Assembly (NCBI GenBank): GCA_029204225.1
Contig: MU832190.1
Span: 1-64,000 of the forward strand
Direction: 5' to 3'
Length of the DNA: 64,000 bases
Source: Diphasiastrum complanatum
Taxonomy: Eukaryota > Streptophyta > Lycopodiopsida > Lycopodiales > Lycopodiaceae
In this document: positions 33,821-51,481 of the stretch, piece after piece
How the letters are laid out: each line of letters begins with the position of its first letter
Position numbering within the stretch: position 1 is the stretch's first letter
Notes under the pieces: generated by a model
Databases searched by the model: none
The model's input: only the letters and a program-made list of their open reading frames with translations
What the model was told of the DNA's origin: nothing
Position numbers and translations under genes: made by a program

Positions 33821-34302
33821 CCTGGATTCTGGTCCTATGACATGTCATGTCCACAACTAATCTCGGATTGTTTATCCCGCTAGAGGTCAGTAGGCCTACC
33901 TTGACCCATAAGTTAATTATGATTGTGAGGGGTTTGGGGCCCTCATGTGCATATGGTCTTAATTAATGCTTGGAGGCCTAAACTCATGATGGTGGATTTT
34001 TATGGGTCTATCAGTGAGTCATAGGGGAACTGGATGATATGGCCGTGTCCAATGAGGTCTCATAATGCACTACTAGTGGTGCATGGGCATTGGGCTTTCA
34101 CTAGTGTATGTTTGATTGTGGTGCTAGTAGCTATATGCTACTAGTTTGACTCCTCTATCCCTTGGTGGGTGATTGATCCACAACTTGGGGGCTACATCCA
34201 TAAGATCTAGGTTTGGTTAGGTTACTTTGTCCACATCCGATTCCCTTGTGTTGCTTTGTTGCGGCTTGCTTGGCCAGTGCATCCTTTATAGGGGCTTTAT
34301 AT
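33821..34302 (+). repeat. Probable LTR ending at a PBS
   Basis: TGGTATCAGAACCAAGG at 34303-34319 is a one-mismatch form of the initiator tRNA-Met primer-binding site. The 480 bases before it, with GC-richer text and GGGGCTTTATAT at the end, would be the LTR. The start is not defined, and no coding region of the same element follows. Confidence 0.4.
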
Positions 34303-34319
34303 TGGTATCAGAACCAAGG
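34303..34319 (+). other. Primer-binding site (tRNA-iMet type)
   Basis: TGGTATCAGAACCAAGG differs from the usual plant TGGTATCAGAGCC by one base (A for G). It marks the start of a retrotransposon internal region on the plus strand. The sequence downstream (GCTAAGTGGTTTTGCCGG) shows no gag. Confidence 0.55.
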
Positions 34320-36900
34320 CTAAGTGGTTTTGCCGGTACGGAAGTGCTCAATAGGTGGCCAATATTATGGAGACGGATCTTCGTGGTGGGTTCCTAAATT
34401 CTTGGATTTTGAGGAGCTAACGTTTGTGCAAAAGCTTGGTGGGTGATTCACGTCAATCTTCTTAAATCACGGGTTTTCAAGAGGATATCGATTGTAGGGG
34501 GTACTACCAAATGGACCAATCGGTTTGATAAAGTACGTTCTTGAATGGTGATTTTGAAGGGATTATGATTCACTAGTAACATTAAGTTTTTTGTGATTAG
34601 TTTTCCAATTTGCTTTTTTATGTTAAGCCAAGATTTTAGCTTCTTGAAAGCTGAAATGTTGTGCTTTCAAAGCCGGATTTATTGAGTACTTTACGGCAAA
34701 GCACCTAGACAATTTTTGCTATGATAGAGGAGGTGATAGATGAGGTGAATGCTGGTTTTATTTGGAACAAGCTTTTTGAATTCACTTTTGAAAATGTCAA
34801 TTTGATTGATGGTTTTTGTATATGTTAGTGTATGTGCTTTTCCATCGTTATGTAATGATTGTTTCGCGTTTTGTATGGTCATTTAAAAAAAGCTGTTGTT
34901 TTTATTGGCATAACCAAGGAAACATTTCCAGCATGGTTTGTTTCGATCTTTTGGTGAAATGTGTAACATATACTTTCAGATTGAATCACTGCTTTTGGTG
35001 TTGCCGTAAGGTGATTTGTGTTACCGTAAGGTGATTTGTGAAGCTAAATTCATGAAGCTTTGATGGGTAATAAGATGGAAATACGGTATGAGAATAGAAC
35101 TTTTATTCTTCCGAGACTGTAAATGATATATTAGTCGTTTCCATTCTGATAAGACTATTAATGTTTACAGCATACAATGTAAGCCACATTCTGGTTCCGT
35201 TTCCATTCTTTCCCACAAGCTTTGTTTTCAGCATCTAAATTACAGCATACTTCTAAAGTAGCATTTTGCTGGATTAATCAATAAAGCTAAATCAGGAACC
35301 TGGCTGAAAAAGTAAAACTAACTGAAAGCTTGCTTTTGCTTTTACACAAGCACGTTTTTTGCTTGTATCACCTGCAAAACAAGTTAAATGATATTGTTTT
35401 TTCCTTGGTTTACTAGATTTACGTTAAATTTGGCGGTTTGGCAATCTATAACCAAAGTTTTTTTTTGCAAACGATTATGACCTCACCAGTTTGCCTACTT
35501 TAATATAAGTCTAATGGTATTATTTTTTCAAACACGTATTAGTCATTAAAAATGGTTTTTTTATGGACATTGCTTTGACAAGCATAATAATACCCGGAAC
35601 AAATTTGTATGTTAACGGAAATTTTTCCTAATATTTGGTAATTGAGGAAGTTCCCATTGATTTACACATGTAGTAAAGCCGCTTTTTTTGGAACTTCATA
35701 ACCAAGTAATATAATCAAAGCAAATCGGTTAACTACCGTGTGGGCAATCGGAATTTGGGCAATAACTTTCAAAAGGTTTTTGATTTTTTTGTCCAGGATG
35801 ATGTCGCCTTTTAATCACTGACATGGTATCATGAAAGGGCATGCATGGCTAAACAGCCACGAGACCCAAAACCAATAAGACAATGAATTACAAGAAAAAA
35901 GATTTTTGATTAAATTCCAACTCATTCTTTCCCATTTCTACATCTGTCACTCATGGTATGTTACAATTCTTTCAGTAACTGGAAAGACTAAGAAAAGAGT
36001 GAAGAAAAATATGAGCTGGAATTTTAAAGTTGGCATAGTACCGACTTGCATAGTATCGACTTGCACAAAAGTTATATGAGTAAATCAAAAAATTGATTTT
36101 TGGACAATTAGATCGGGAAGTGGATGATTTTCCTAGAGGAAGAACCTATGGTATGGGACGCAGGCAATTCCAAAGGAGAGATATGAAACTAACTAGATCT
36201 GATTGACCATGGTATGGTCGTAAATCTAAAATGATGCCAAATACTATTGGTCATGATCCCTTATGGATATACCAAATTTACAAAATCGGAAACCCTACAA
36301 GCTATTTCTTTATGCATGGAATATATTTGTAAATTTCTTAAACAATAATTGACTCAATTTCATGTGATTCCTTGGAAGGTAATTTTATTAGACCTTGGAC
36401 GATGTCACATGACTAACAAAATTGGTTATAATATATCATTCCTCTTACTTGAATATTCAATATATTCTTTTCGGATTATACGTATCAATCATTTTTGGGA
36501 TAGCAAAGAAAATCTTTGGATAAGTCATTCAGAAAAATGTGTTGGGTCATTAAATGTGTTAAGTTACGTGTATGTAACACATATTCTTGACTTTTAATGA
36601 TTTTTCGATATTCTTTAAGACTTTTCCTAGGCCATATCTAGATTGATATGACACCTATTGGAAACTTGTACAGTTTGCTATAGAAAGGGGAGAAGTAGAA
36701 GGATAGAAAGTTATCTTCAAGAGATGTCTATTACATTGATTTTGGGAGGAATCCATAAAATGTATAAAGCACCTATTTATAGAATCAAAATTGATAGGAT
36801 ATTATTGACATAACAAGAATCTTCTAAGGATAGTCATATATATCTAGTTAGAAGAAGAAAGTGGAGTGGAATAGAAAAAACATACTTGTAATAGAAAAGT
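34320..36900. other. No gene recognised (2.6 kb)
   Basis: AT-rich sequence. At 35001-35040 a 20-base word (TTGCCGTAAGGTGATTTGTG) is duplicated head to tail with one change. At about 36030-36068 GACTTGCATAGTA/TCGACTTGCA forms another short direct repeat. No coding motif. Confidence 0.4.
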
Positions 36901-37899
36901 TGATGTTTACAAATCTGATTGATTAGTATCAAAACTAGAGAGTTCTATTACAAGAAGCTAATTCCTTGCAGATTGTAATTAGCTTGATCTTAGCGTAAAC
37001 TAGGATCTGTAAGTTGCAAGGAATGGAACTCACTCTAAGAATATATTCTTTTGAGATAATAATCTCCAGTTGAGATTTTGGTTACGAAATAGCACTCTTT
37101 GAGAAACATTCTCTCTTAGAGTTAACTGAGTTACAAGATTCTCAGTTGAAAAAGTGTTGGTTACAGATTGAGTAAAACCAGTAGAGATATGCTACGTAGT
37201 GAATCATTGTGTGAGATCATAATTTCTTTGTGCAAGTTCTTAATCATGTGGATCTACAATGTATTCCTATATGCATGCATAAACTAGTCGATAAACATAG
37301 GCATATTGATGCAAATTGTATAGAGACAATTACTCTTGGGTTAATAGTGATATCTCGATGAGAATTGCTTATTTACCTAGGAAAAATTAGAATCAGATTG
37401 AATGCGGTGTTTTGGATCCACACCTAGACATTCAAATATTTTCTAAATCCGATACAATTAACTAGGTCAAGAATGCTACTCCCGAGTTAGTTGTTTGAAT
37501 TAATAATATATGTTCATATATTAGTATCAATGATGGATACAAAATAGCAAAAGATATTCACATAGCATTCTCCAACTAAGAAACTGTATGAATATCAATG
37601 GCTGCCAATAGCTTAGGCAGATTTCCAACTAAGATATCCAAATAGTACAACTCCCCTACAAGAAGCCCAAGACTCAGATGATCAAAACTAGCAAATGACC
37701 AGCCTTAGTGGCTATTTATAGTGGATATCCTAGCTCCCTTCATATTGATTTGAAGGGAAATTCAAATTCAAATTTAGGGCCAAAAATAAAAAAACATGTA
37801 AAATAGTATTTCTAGGCCCGTCACGTGTAAATATAAATTGCGTGTACACTAATATTGTCGAAAGTAGAGAGGTATGGACTATAATATGTGTCAATAACA
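36901..37899 (-). repeat. Probable gypsy 3' LTR, minus strand
   Basis: On the minus strand a purine tract AGAAGGGGGGAG (37900-37911) is followed by TGTTATTGACACATATTATAGTCC. That is the layout of a PPT and LTR start, directly downstream of a gypsy integrase tail. The far end of the LTR is not defined; 36901 is only a working limit. Confidence 0.5.
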
Positions 37900-37971
37900 C
37901 TCCCCCCTTCTAAAACATTGCTCTCAATGTGGGCTAGTAAAATTTTAATTACTAGAGCTACTTCAGTTTCG

Positions 37972-39120
37972 CTATATTGTCATTTTCTTTCCAGGGTATT
38001 CATTTCGTGCTAGGGGTGTCCAAAAGCCGAATCCCCTACAGCCGCGGATGTCCGCTTTTAGTACAATGAAGCAAAGAGAATTACTAATCTCAATTCTACT
38101 ATATGACAAGACTAGATCAGTATGTAAGTAATGGAGGTAGTCGGGCATCTGAGGTATCACCATCAACAAGTAATGAAGAATCAAGAGCAAGAGCAACAGG
38201 AGCAGCGGGACCATCAATATCTGAAAGATCAACAGGAGGGATGTCAGCAACAACATCAAAATTAGGGACACCCACATCATGGAAATCAACAACAAGAATA
38301 AGATTAGATGAATCAGGTGCAATGTCCAGAGGTGGAACAACAACCGCATTAGCAAGAATAGAAAATGGTGCGGCATCAGGATAAAAAACAATGGTGTCAC
38401 GTACTAATGCATAAACAAAATGAGCCTGTTCCTACAATAAAGGTGAGTGGGCAAAAACATCGAAAGACTCTCATGTAACTTCATCAATTGGACGAACGTC
38501 CCATTGGACCAAAAACTGGGCAAGACGACGACGACAACGACGACGTAAAATGACCCAAACTTGTAAAATAGTAGCAGTTAAAAATGGGAAAAGGTCTGAT
38601 CAGTAGGAAACAAAGGATCACGAGGTTCACCAGGAAGAAGAGACAAATGAAGTAGACTAACATAAAATATGTCACAAGCATGAGTAGTAGCAAGTAACTG
38701 TAAATGATAAGTAACAAACCTAAGTTTTTCCACAATTTGGAATGGACCATCCATAGTAATGTGCAGACAATTTTTTAGTAAGAGCACGACCCTATACAAA
38801 CTTATGACGTGCAACAGTTAAATGAACATAAATAGACTGGCCCTCAGCAAACTCTAAAAATGACATATGACGATCAGTCAATGACTTATAACGATGTTCA
38901 GCTTGCGCCAAATGTTAATGTGCCTACACAATAGAATCATGAGAGTTAGTAAGAAAAGAAGGTAAAGTAACATGAACATCATTAGGTCGGGGTGGAGTAC
39001 CTGGTAGCAGTGGAGAATATCCATTAGCCCTGTGTTGGTACTTACCAAACTGTTATAACTATAATCTACAAAACCCAAATGTTGATTCCAATCGCAAACG
39101 AAACCATCAACCATACGTGC
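37972..39120 (-). pseudogene. Gypsy integrase C-terminus with chromodomain-like tail
   Basis: From high to low coordinates the minus strand reads WNQHLGFVDYSYNSLVSTNTG (about 39080), then NIWRKLN-type text. KKLSAHYYG and, shifted, GPFQIVEKLRFVTYHLQLLA with HACDIFYVSLLHLSLL follow (38630-38770). The last part is LAQFLVQWDVRPIDEVT with ESFDVFAHSPLL (38430-38520), the chromodomain-like block typical of plant chromoviruses and their kin. An acidic, Pro/Val-rich tail follows to about 38100. Several stops and frameshifts. The chromodomain steers insertion to particular chromatin. The PPT and LTR lie just downstream. Confidence 0.75.
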
Positions 39121-39359
39121 AAAATCAGCGATATAGGTACCCCAAGAAAGGTTAGCAGCATAAGAAGATTAATATCAAGGAGTAGAAACATAAGCAGAAC
39201 AACAATCATGCTGCAATATCATGGAAGACCAAGTGATATGCCAGGAAACATGAAGCATAAAGACATCATCCTACAAAGGATAGCTAGAATGGAAAAATGC
39301 ACACCAACATGGTCAAAAGCCCAAGGTATCCATAAGGCCCATGTATGAGAAGTAGCAAG

Positions 39360-39896
39360 GGCACTTTTATGTCCACGTCCTAAACATAGGATTCAGTATA
39401 GTCCTAGACTTGGATACTCGGTACTCTAGTGAATCAAGCTTATTAGTTATGTCACATCATATTGGATGTCACCCACAAGTAATTAATAATCTTGTGAGGC
39501 CCAGACACACTAATTGGAGTTAGTACAAGGTTTGGGACTGTATATGCATGTGTAGAGTATCAATAGCAATGCTATGAATAGAGGATCCATGCTTAGAGAC
39601 TCTATTATAGTGGAATCTATGTATAGGGGAGTTTGGACCTTGCATTACTATATGCACAGGTGGTTCTAAGCCTTATATAAGGAGGTGAAACTTGCCCTAC
39701 TACACCATCATTCGGTTGATTCATTGCCAGGATCTCTCTCTACTCTCATGCTTCCTATTCCTTGGCTTGGGGGTGAATCTTCTAGAGATTGATTGGTTGC
39801 TTCTACTTGGTTGGGTGGTTTCTCCAACAATGTGTTCTCTATTGTTTTGTCTTGTAAGCAGGATCTTGAGGAGGCGACCCTTACATTGGTATCAGT
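39360..39896 (+). repeat. Probable LTR ending at a PBS
   Basis: It ends CCCTTACAT directly before TGGTATCAGTGGAAGGC (39897-39913), an initiator tRNA-Met-like PBS. The segment contains TATATAAGGAGG (about 39677), a plausible TATA region, and TCTCTCTCTACTCTC leader text, both usual in plant LTRs. The 5' boundary is near 39360 or a little beyond. No gag follows within 1 kb, so it may be a solo or truncated LTR. Confidence 0.5.
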
Positions 39897-39913
39897 GGAA
39901 GGCTTTCGAAGAT
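39897..39913 (+). other. Primer-binding site (tRNA-iMet type)
   Basis: TGGTATCAGTGGAAGGC keeps the first nine bases of the plant initiator tRNA-Met complement, then diverges. It resembles the PBS of several plant gypsy families. Plus strand. Confidence 0.5.
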
Positions 39914-45461
<5,548 letters not shown>

Positions 45462-45613
45462 TCTATCAATCTTCTCATACAGAAAGCGAATATCTATTGC
45501 TTTGATAAAGGCTCAAAAAAAGTGGATCCTTCAAGTTGTGCCCATCTAGATTTGGCTCATTTTGAACAGGTAAAAATCATTTTCTTTTGTCCTTACATGG
45601 ATAAATTTGAACA

Positions 45614-46378
45614 TCAAAAGTGACATAGAGCTCTATAGACAGATCCAATCATTCTCAAGTACAGTTGCCAATGGCTCTTATTATTAGCACATTGCCTAGT
45701 GTTGATTGGCTTTTCTGAACATATATGCATAGGTGAACTTGCTCCACTCTCGATCCAGCAAGGATCTAGATCTCCATCATTATCAAGCATACATGAAGAC
45801 ATCACAAAAACATCATCATTTGCATATTGAACATCCAAACCATCCTCATTAAGAGTAAGATTACCTTGCTTGTCTCCTTGATCTCTCTTCTTCTTGTAGC
45901 ACTCACTTGCAAAGTGTCCTTTAATGCCACAATAGAAGCACTTGAGCTTTGATCTATCCTTCTTTTTGCCACTTGAAGAAGCATCCACTTGATCTTGCCC
46001 TTCAGACCACTTACTTTTGGTTTTGCCCTTTGTGAACATAGCCTCCTCTTGAAATGTCGATGTACATCCACCTCTTGCTTGAAGCCTATATTCTTCATTG
46101 ATCAAGATCTCTTGAAGATCCATCAAATTTGGCAAAGTCTTTTGAATAGCAATATCATGAACAATGTTAGAATGAGCATCCAACAATCCATTAAGAATCA
46201 CTTGAACAAGCTCTCCTTCTTTAATGCTCTCATCAATGCAAGCCAACTCATCATTCAATGCTTTCATCCTCAAAACAAAAGTACTTGAACTTTCTTCATT
46301 CTTTTGCAAACAAGAAAAGATTTGCCTTCTTAGAGTCAACACTCTAGAAGTAGACTTGGATTCATAAAGCTTCTTCAA
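45614..46378 (-). pseudogene. Copia Gag C-half, zinc knuckle and protease start
   Basis: Minus strand, 254 codons. Gag text RVLTLRRQIFSCLQKNEESS, MKALNDELACID and GELVQVILNGLLDAH is followed by a linker and a perfect zinc knuckle CFYCGIKGHFASEC. A degenerate protease site follows, where the usual WWIDSGASSHM reads PCWIESGASSPMH (Asp to Glu, His to Pro). It is in the same frame as 46385-46651, broken by one stop at 46382-46384. After the protease motif the frame runs into non-homologous sequence, so pol is missing. Confidence 0.8.
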
Positions 46379-46384
46379 CGAATC

Positions 46385-46651
46385 TCAAGCATCCTTAGAT
46401 GAAGTACACTTACCAACTTCCTTGAGAAGCTCATTGGTAACATTCATCTTGATAATGCGTAGAGCCTTCTTGGCCCTCTTATCATACCTCACTTGATCTT
46501 GTTGTGTTGCTAGTCTCACCTCCAAACCTACAACAATATCCAAAACATCATTCATCTCAAGAAACGATTCCATCCTCACTTTTCCCAATGAATAGCTATT
46601 TGAGGTAGGCCTATCATTGGCTTCCAACATGACTCCAATTGATGTTGTCAT
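46385..46651 (-). pseudogene. Copia Gag N-half
   Basis: Starts MTTSIGVMLEANDRP. The usual NYxIWKxRME motif reads NSYSLGKVRMESF, so the Trp is lost. A KKALRIIKMNVTNELLKEVG block and CTSSKDA then meet a TGA stop (usual residue Trp in DAWE/DSL), followed by the frame at 45614-46378. Same general lineage as the elements at 54737 and 57407, but a different family. Confidence 0.75.
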
Positions 46652-47260
46652 GTAGCAATGGCCTGATCTTCTTTTTCAACCTGTTTCAATGCACAAAGCA
46701 CTCCTTTGAATAACAACAAATGTTTTCAAAAGAAATCACAAAGATTTGAAACTATTTCAACAAATTCTCTTCTAGCACTTATACCAAGCAAATCAACACA
46801 TAAAATCATGGAATCTTGATCAAACTATGATCTATCCTCAATCTAATGACTTTTGCCACCTCCTAAGATTGAAACACACTCAAATGAAGTCCAACAACCT
46901 CACTATCTAGAAATCCAATCAAAATTAGGGTTTTGACAAAATCACAAAAAATTGACTATTCCAAATCTACATGCAAATGCTGAAAATTTGATATGCAATC
47001 TATTAGCCACCACTTAGGCTGATCCAATGATCCAAAAATCGGCTAAATCCAGTATGTGAAATCAAAAATCAGAATTGATCAAGTTTATTGACCTATATAG
47101 GGTTTTGATCGGTCTTGAAAACCTTTTCTAATCCTTTTTGAAATAAGAGAGATCTCAAAAAGTAAAGTAAAAGGAGAGTGACATGGACTCTTAAGCCTAG
47201 GGAGCTGATGTAGCAATCACGGGAGATCAACATCTACAAGGAATACTTTAACGGTATGTT
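46652..47260 (-). other. Upstream of copia gag, no LTR found
   Basis: AT-rich sequence upstream of the minus-strand gag. A leader and LTR would be expected, but no PBS complement (TGGTATCAGAGCC) or TG...CA pair is visible. The plus-strand RNase H fragment begins at about 47265, so the 5' end has been lost. Confidence 0.35.
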
Positions 47261-47264
47261 GACA

Positions 47265-47815
47265 TGCGTAGCTATCAAGGGACTTTTGCATTTGTTATGG
47301 AGCAGTCGACAATAATAAACTCAATATTCTCAGTGGTTATTCAGATGCAAGTTGGGCAGAAAGTGTAGACTCTCATAAATCCACTTCTGGATTTACATTC
47401 ACCAATAGTCCTATTTCATGGAACAATTGCAAGCAAACTTTGACTGCTTTGTCTTCTACTGAATCTAAGTATATCACAGCCTCTCAAGCTACAAAGGAAG
47501 TAGTATGGTTGAGAAACTTACTTTCAGATATCAATTTGAATCAATATGCTCTGACAATTCTATTTTGTGAGAATCAAAGTGCCATTATTTTATTAGCCAA
47601 CCCTAGATTTCATTCTAGGAGTAAGCACGTTGAAATTAAGTATCACTATGTCAGAAGCAAAGTTCTCGACAAAGAGGTTGACTTGCAGTACTGTTGAACG
47701 CAAGATATGACAACAGACATTTTTACTAAAGCATTAAGCTTGGATGCACACAGAAGATTTTGTGCAAAACTAAGTTTGAAGTCAAAAGCATTCATGGATT
47801 CAGATTAAGGGGGAG
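47265..47815 (+). pseudogene. Copia RNase H C-terminus and PPT
   Basis: Reads LNILSGYSDASWAESVDS, HKSTSGFTFTNSPISW, LTALSSTESKYITASQATKE, LFCENQSAIILLANPRFHSR, SKHVEIKYHYVRSK, a stop at 47695-47697, then MTTDIFTKALSLDAHRRF to the natural end. It is followed by TTAAGGGGGAG (47805-47815), the polypurine tract. RNase H function requires the Asp residues of DASW and the Glu of TESKY, which are present. Only the stop and the loss of all upstream pol show it is dead. Confidence 0.85.
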
Positions 47816-48775
47816 TATTAGATTATTCTTATAATTCTCCTACTGACCGAATAATTGATTTTTAATCTTCATCCACTTATTATCCACTAAGGCAGTTTTC
47901 TTCGTGTTTTTACACAATATGTAGAAATACTCGAGAATCGCTAACATGTGGCTCCAACATATCGGACATCATCCGACATATCGATGTCCTTGACGAAAGT
48001 CGAAGACTCTGACCACTTCAGTCATGTCAAATGAAAGACAGTTATTGTTCCACTTGAATTGAAGCTAAAGACTTGCCCTAACGTTTAACAAGTAAATTTC
48101 TAGAAAGTCCTAACTGGATGGATGATAGCTCACTATGGCCAACTGGCTATTGCAATCTATGACTAATTAGTTGTCCCATTGGACGTGCATCAAATGCTTA
48201 GTATAAATAATTGATCATACTTCTATTATTTTCAAATTATTGAAGCAACACTCTCAAGCTTTCAAGCTTGCACACTCCTGAGCATTCTAGCTCGGTTCTT
48301 TAGAGTTCATTTTAGAGTTTTTGCTATTAGTGCTTATTGCTTATCAGCAGAAGCGTAGTCAAACAGAGTTTCCAGTTACTCATAAATAGCTTAGAGTACG
48401 CGGTTTCTATCCGCAATTGTCTTGTGCTCATCATCATATGTTTTATGCTGAATCAATCTATCCTTTATTGCATTCACTATTATGTAAGAATGTATGCATC
48501 TCTATGATTGTTTGTAACTGATATCTTTGTTTTGTCTAATGATTCAATACTTTATTGTTTGGCTACGTAATCACTTTAGTGCTAGCGATTTCAAAGTTAG
48601 TTGCTAAAAGATTGAACGTGACTTCTATCATTACTCAATATTGATAGGCGTAGTCATGCATTAGGAAAGAAGGCTTTATTCCGTTGCGCTAGATAAGTCA
48701 CCACAGTCTTCGACTTGTCGTTATTGCATTCCCTCTTTCCAACAAACCCAACTTGCACTTAGCTATATTTCAACA
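47816..48775 (+). repeat. Copia 3' LTR (about 960 bp)
   Basis: It starts TATTAGATTATTC right after the PPT, probably TGTTAG with one mutation. It ends TTTCAACA near 48775, giving near-inverted termini. Inside are a TATA-like TATAAATAATTG (about 48202) and long T/A-rich text. The end could instead be CCAACA near 48743. No matching 5' LTR or target duplication in the window. Confidence 0.55.
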
Positions 48776-49742
48776 CACTCTCCCTCTACCTCCCAACCCC
48801 TCTCCTAGGCTAGTTTTAAAAGTGCATGACCAGAAAGAAAGGAAGTAAGCCAAGTGCACCCATGTCTTCCATGTCCAAGTGCACCCATGTCTTCCATGAT
48901 CTCAACCACTATTCTAGAGAAACTTAGAGAGCAAAAAGCCCTCAACATTAGGGTACAAGGTATTGAGGATACCCAAAATGTGTTTGAGAAAGTGATCACT
49001 TTCTTGAGACTATATTAGACCACCATATTGAGGGCTTGTTGGATTTTGAATAGCAAACCAAGAGGGATAATGCCATTTTCGTATCATCTAACATAGATAG
49101 GGATGCCTTGCTGAAAAGATCCAAGTTGAGGGGCACCACCATTTTCATGGATGATGACCTGACATATCTATAGGTACTAGGAGAGGCATAAAGCCTTCCA
49201 AGAAGCCAAAGCGACATGTAGATGAGTGTTTATATAGATGGCCAAGTACGACACATTGATGGTTCATCTTGCAACTCTCAGTGACAATCAGGAGTCAGGG
49301 CCCTCAAGCATGGGAGCGTCTTGAGGCCCCATCCATACCACTTACATATCATAGTATGGAGATATAATGGTATACATTGGTCATCTACTATTGGAGACCT
49401 TGTTAATTTCATTATAGAGAGGGACTTGTTACTTTTCATGGAGATGAGAGATGAGAGAGAGGATTACTTTTACACCCACACACGATCCTCAAAGTGGAAA
49501 CAATCACATAAGAGAACAAATTGACATGAACCACCAATAGTCTAATGAAAGGTTAGATTCCACCATGTTGATTTCCATCCTAAATACTACAATAGCTAGA
49601 GCATAGAACTCTTGAGCAATCCACAATGCTCAGTATATCGAAACGGGAGGGATGAGGGTATTGATATACTCTCTGAAACTCTAGCCTCCATAAGACATGC
49701 AACTTTGAGCATTCCCTTCCATGCTTAGCTACAATATCTAAT
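48776..49742. other. No gene recognised; 25 bp tandem duplication
   Basis: At 48851-48900 CAAGTGCACCCATGTCTTCC with ATGTC/ATGAT is repeated twice head to tail (25 bases). The rest shows short frames on both strands without motifs. It ends at the target duplication TATAG (49743-49747). Confidence 0.5.
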
Positions 49743-49747
49743 TATAG

Positions 49748-50075
49748 TGTGAAGAATTGCCAAAAATTGGCAAATCTAGCTTGATCAAAAACCATGTCGA
49801 ACATTGTAAATATTGTGTATAATTGGGTTCCACACATGTAAGGCCAATATGCCACGTGGAAACCCACTCCTAATGTAGGGTACGTCAAGTCAAGAGAGTT
49901 GGTCATGTCTATTTGGTGATCATCCCTACTTTATAGGACCTACACCTAAGTTTAAGTTGAAAATTTGACCAACTAGCTACCTACCAAGCATAAGTCTAGG
50001 ATCTAGGCTAGGGTTTCATTTTAGGGCAAGAAGGGTGAGTTAACTTCCTTATTACATGCTGGAAATCCACCTAAC
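49748..50075 (+). repeat. Outer 5' LTR, first part
   Basis: Starts TGTGAAGAATTGCC (TGTAAAGAATTGCC in the 3' LTR). It runs to CCACCTAAC, where the inner element is inserted. The last five bases, CTAAC (50071-50075), are the target duplicated at 56224-56228. Confidence 0.93.
50071..50075. other. Target site duplication CTAAC (left)
   Basis: Direct repeat with 56224-56228. The unoccupied site CCACCTAACTTCAAG survives in the outer 3' LTR at about 60077-60091, proving insertion at this point. Confidence 0.95.
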
Positions 50076-50755
50076 TTTAAAAATTACAGCAAATAAGGAT
50101 CCTAGAACACTTGAAATGATGAGGGAAACAATAGATTATGATTTCATAAGATTAGCACAAGTTGAACCATCAAAATCCATCAAAAATCTATGCTTGAACC
50201 TCACTAAATGGCCCAAATCCTTGAAGAAGGCTTCACACGTGTGAAAGTACGGCCTCCCACAGTCTGAGTACTGTACACCAGACCTACATTCAATCCTATA
50301 ATCATTAGTAATCACAAGTACTCAAACAATTATGAACATAGAGAGCAATTGCACCATTATGAGAGAAAAAACATGAAATTGCTTGATAGATTTTGGTGAG
50401 ATATCATCACCTATATATACATGATCCATCACGGTTTTGGGCAGGTATGAGTAGCCCTAAACCTATCCCTAATGCTAATTTTGGTGGATCTTTCATCCCT
50501 ACCAAGTTAGGGTTGGAATCTTGGAGATCCCTCAACAATGCAAAAATTACCAAAAATAGCTCCTATTTTTTCTCCCTTGTATCTAAGCATAATTTGGACT
50601 CATTATAAAGGTTCTAACACTTAGGTCTACTTGAGAACATCCTTATGAATGGAATCCTATGCTATTTGGCACGTGTGACAAGCCACATCATGACCATCTA
50701 ACTATTTACAAGTCATATGACCAACTAGTCAAGCTAGAATTGTGAATTTTTAACA
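50076..50755 (-). repeat. Inner 3' LTR (680 bp)
   Basis: Minus-strand TGTTAAAAATTCACAATTC at the 50755 end. The other end reads TT instead of TG on the plus strand (50076-50077), so the terminal CA has mutated to AA in the minus sense. It carries a 7-base insertion (CCTCCCA near 50253) absent from the 5' LTR, and a 14-base perfect palindrome TTCACACGTGTGAA at 50232-50245. Confidence 0.93.
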
Positions 50756-50769
50756 CTCCTCCTCACTAT

Positions 50770-51375
50770 CTAGCTTGGTTCAATCATTGCTTTACTAATC
50801 ACTCCAAGTGATGATCTGAACTTCATAAAAGGTGTCTTTTGAAGTGGTTTAGTAAGTAGATCAGCTACACATTCATTGCTTGGAACATGCTCCAAAGCAA
50901 TCTCCTTGGCTTGCACCATTTCTCTCACAAAGTGATGGCATATCTCAATGTGCTTAGATCTTGCATGGAAGATTGGGTTAGATGCAAGGTGTTGGGCTGA
51001 TATATTGTCATTGTAGATGATTGGTGCCTCCTCTGAATCCATGATCTTTAGTTCCACCAATAATCTCTTAATCCAAAGTACCTCCTTTGTAGTGGTTGTC
51101 AAAGCTTTGTACTCGGCCTCGGTTGAAGATAGAGATATAGTTTCTTGCTTTTTTGAAAGCCATGAAACCACACCTTCTCCTATGAAAGTTGAATAGGCAC
51201 TTGTTGATTTCCTATCCCTCTTGTCCCCTGCAAAATCTGAATCACTAAATGCATGAAGGTTAATCACATCTCCTCTATATAGAATTCCAAAATCCAATGT
51301 ACCCGAGATGTATCTTAGAATCCTCTTAGCCTTTTTCCAATGGATATTCAATGGCTTTTGCATGGATTGGCTCAA
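50770..51375 (-). pseudogene. Inner copia RNase H
   Basis: Continues pol after a frameshift. The reading upstream of 51375 (about 51490-51376: DDERSFMDITLFRQLIGSL, a TGA stop, ITITRPDLSFSVCRLSQSM) belongs to it too. RNase H motifs are AFSDSDFAGDKRDRKSTSAY, SWLSKKQETISLSSTEAEYK, IYNDNISAQHLASNPIFHAR and SKHIEICHHFVREM, ending ADLLTKPLQKTPF and a stop. The active-site acids (DSD, TEAEY, YND) are present. The PPT follows within 15 bases. Confidence 0.9.
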
Positions 51376-51481
51376 CCTACATACACTAAAGCTAAGATCT
51401 GGTCTAGTTATAGTGATTCACATTAAGGAACCTATAAGTTGCCTAAACAAAGTGATGTCCATGAAGGATCTTTCATCATCT

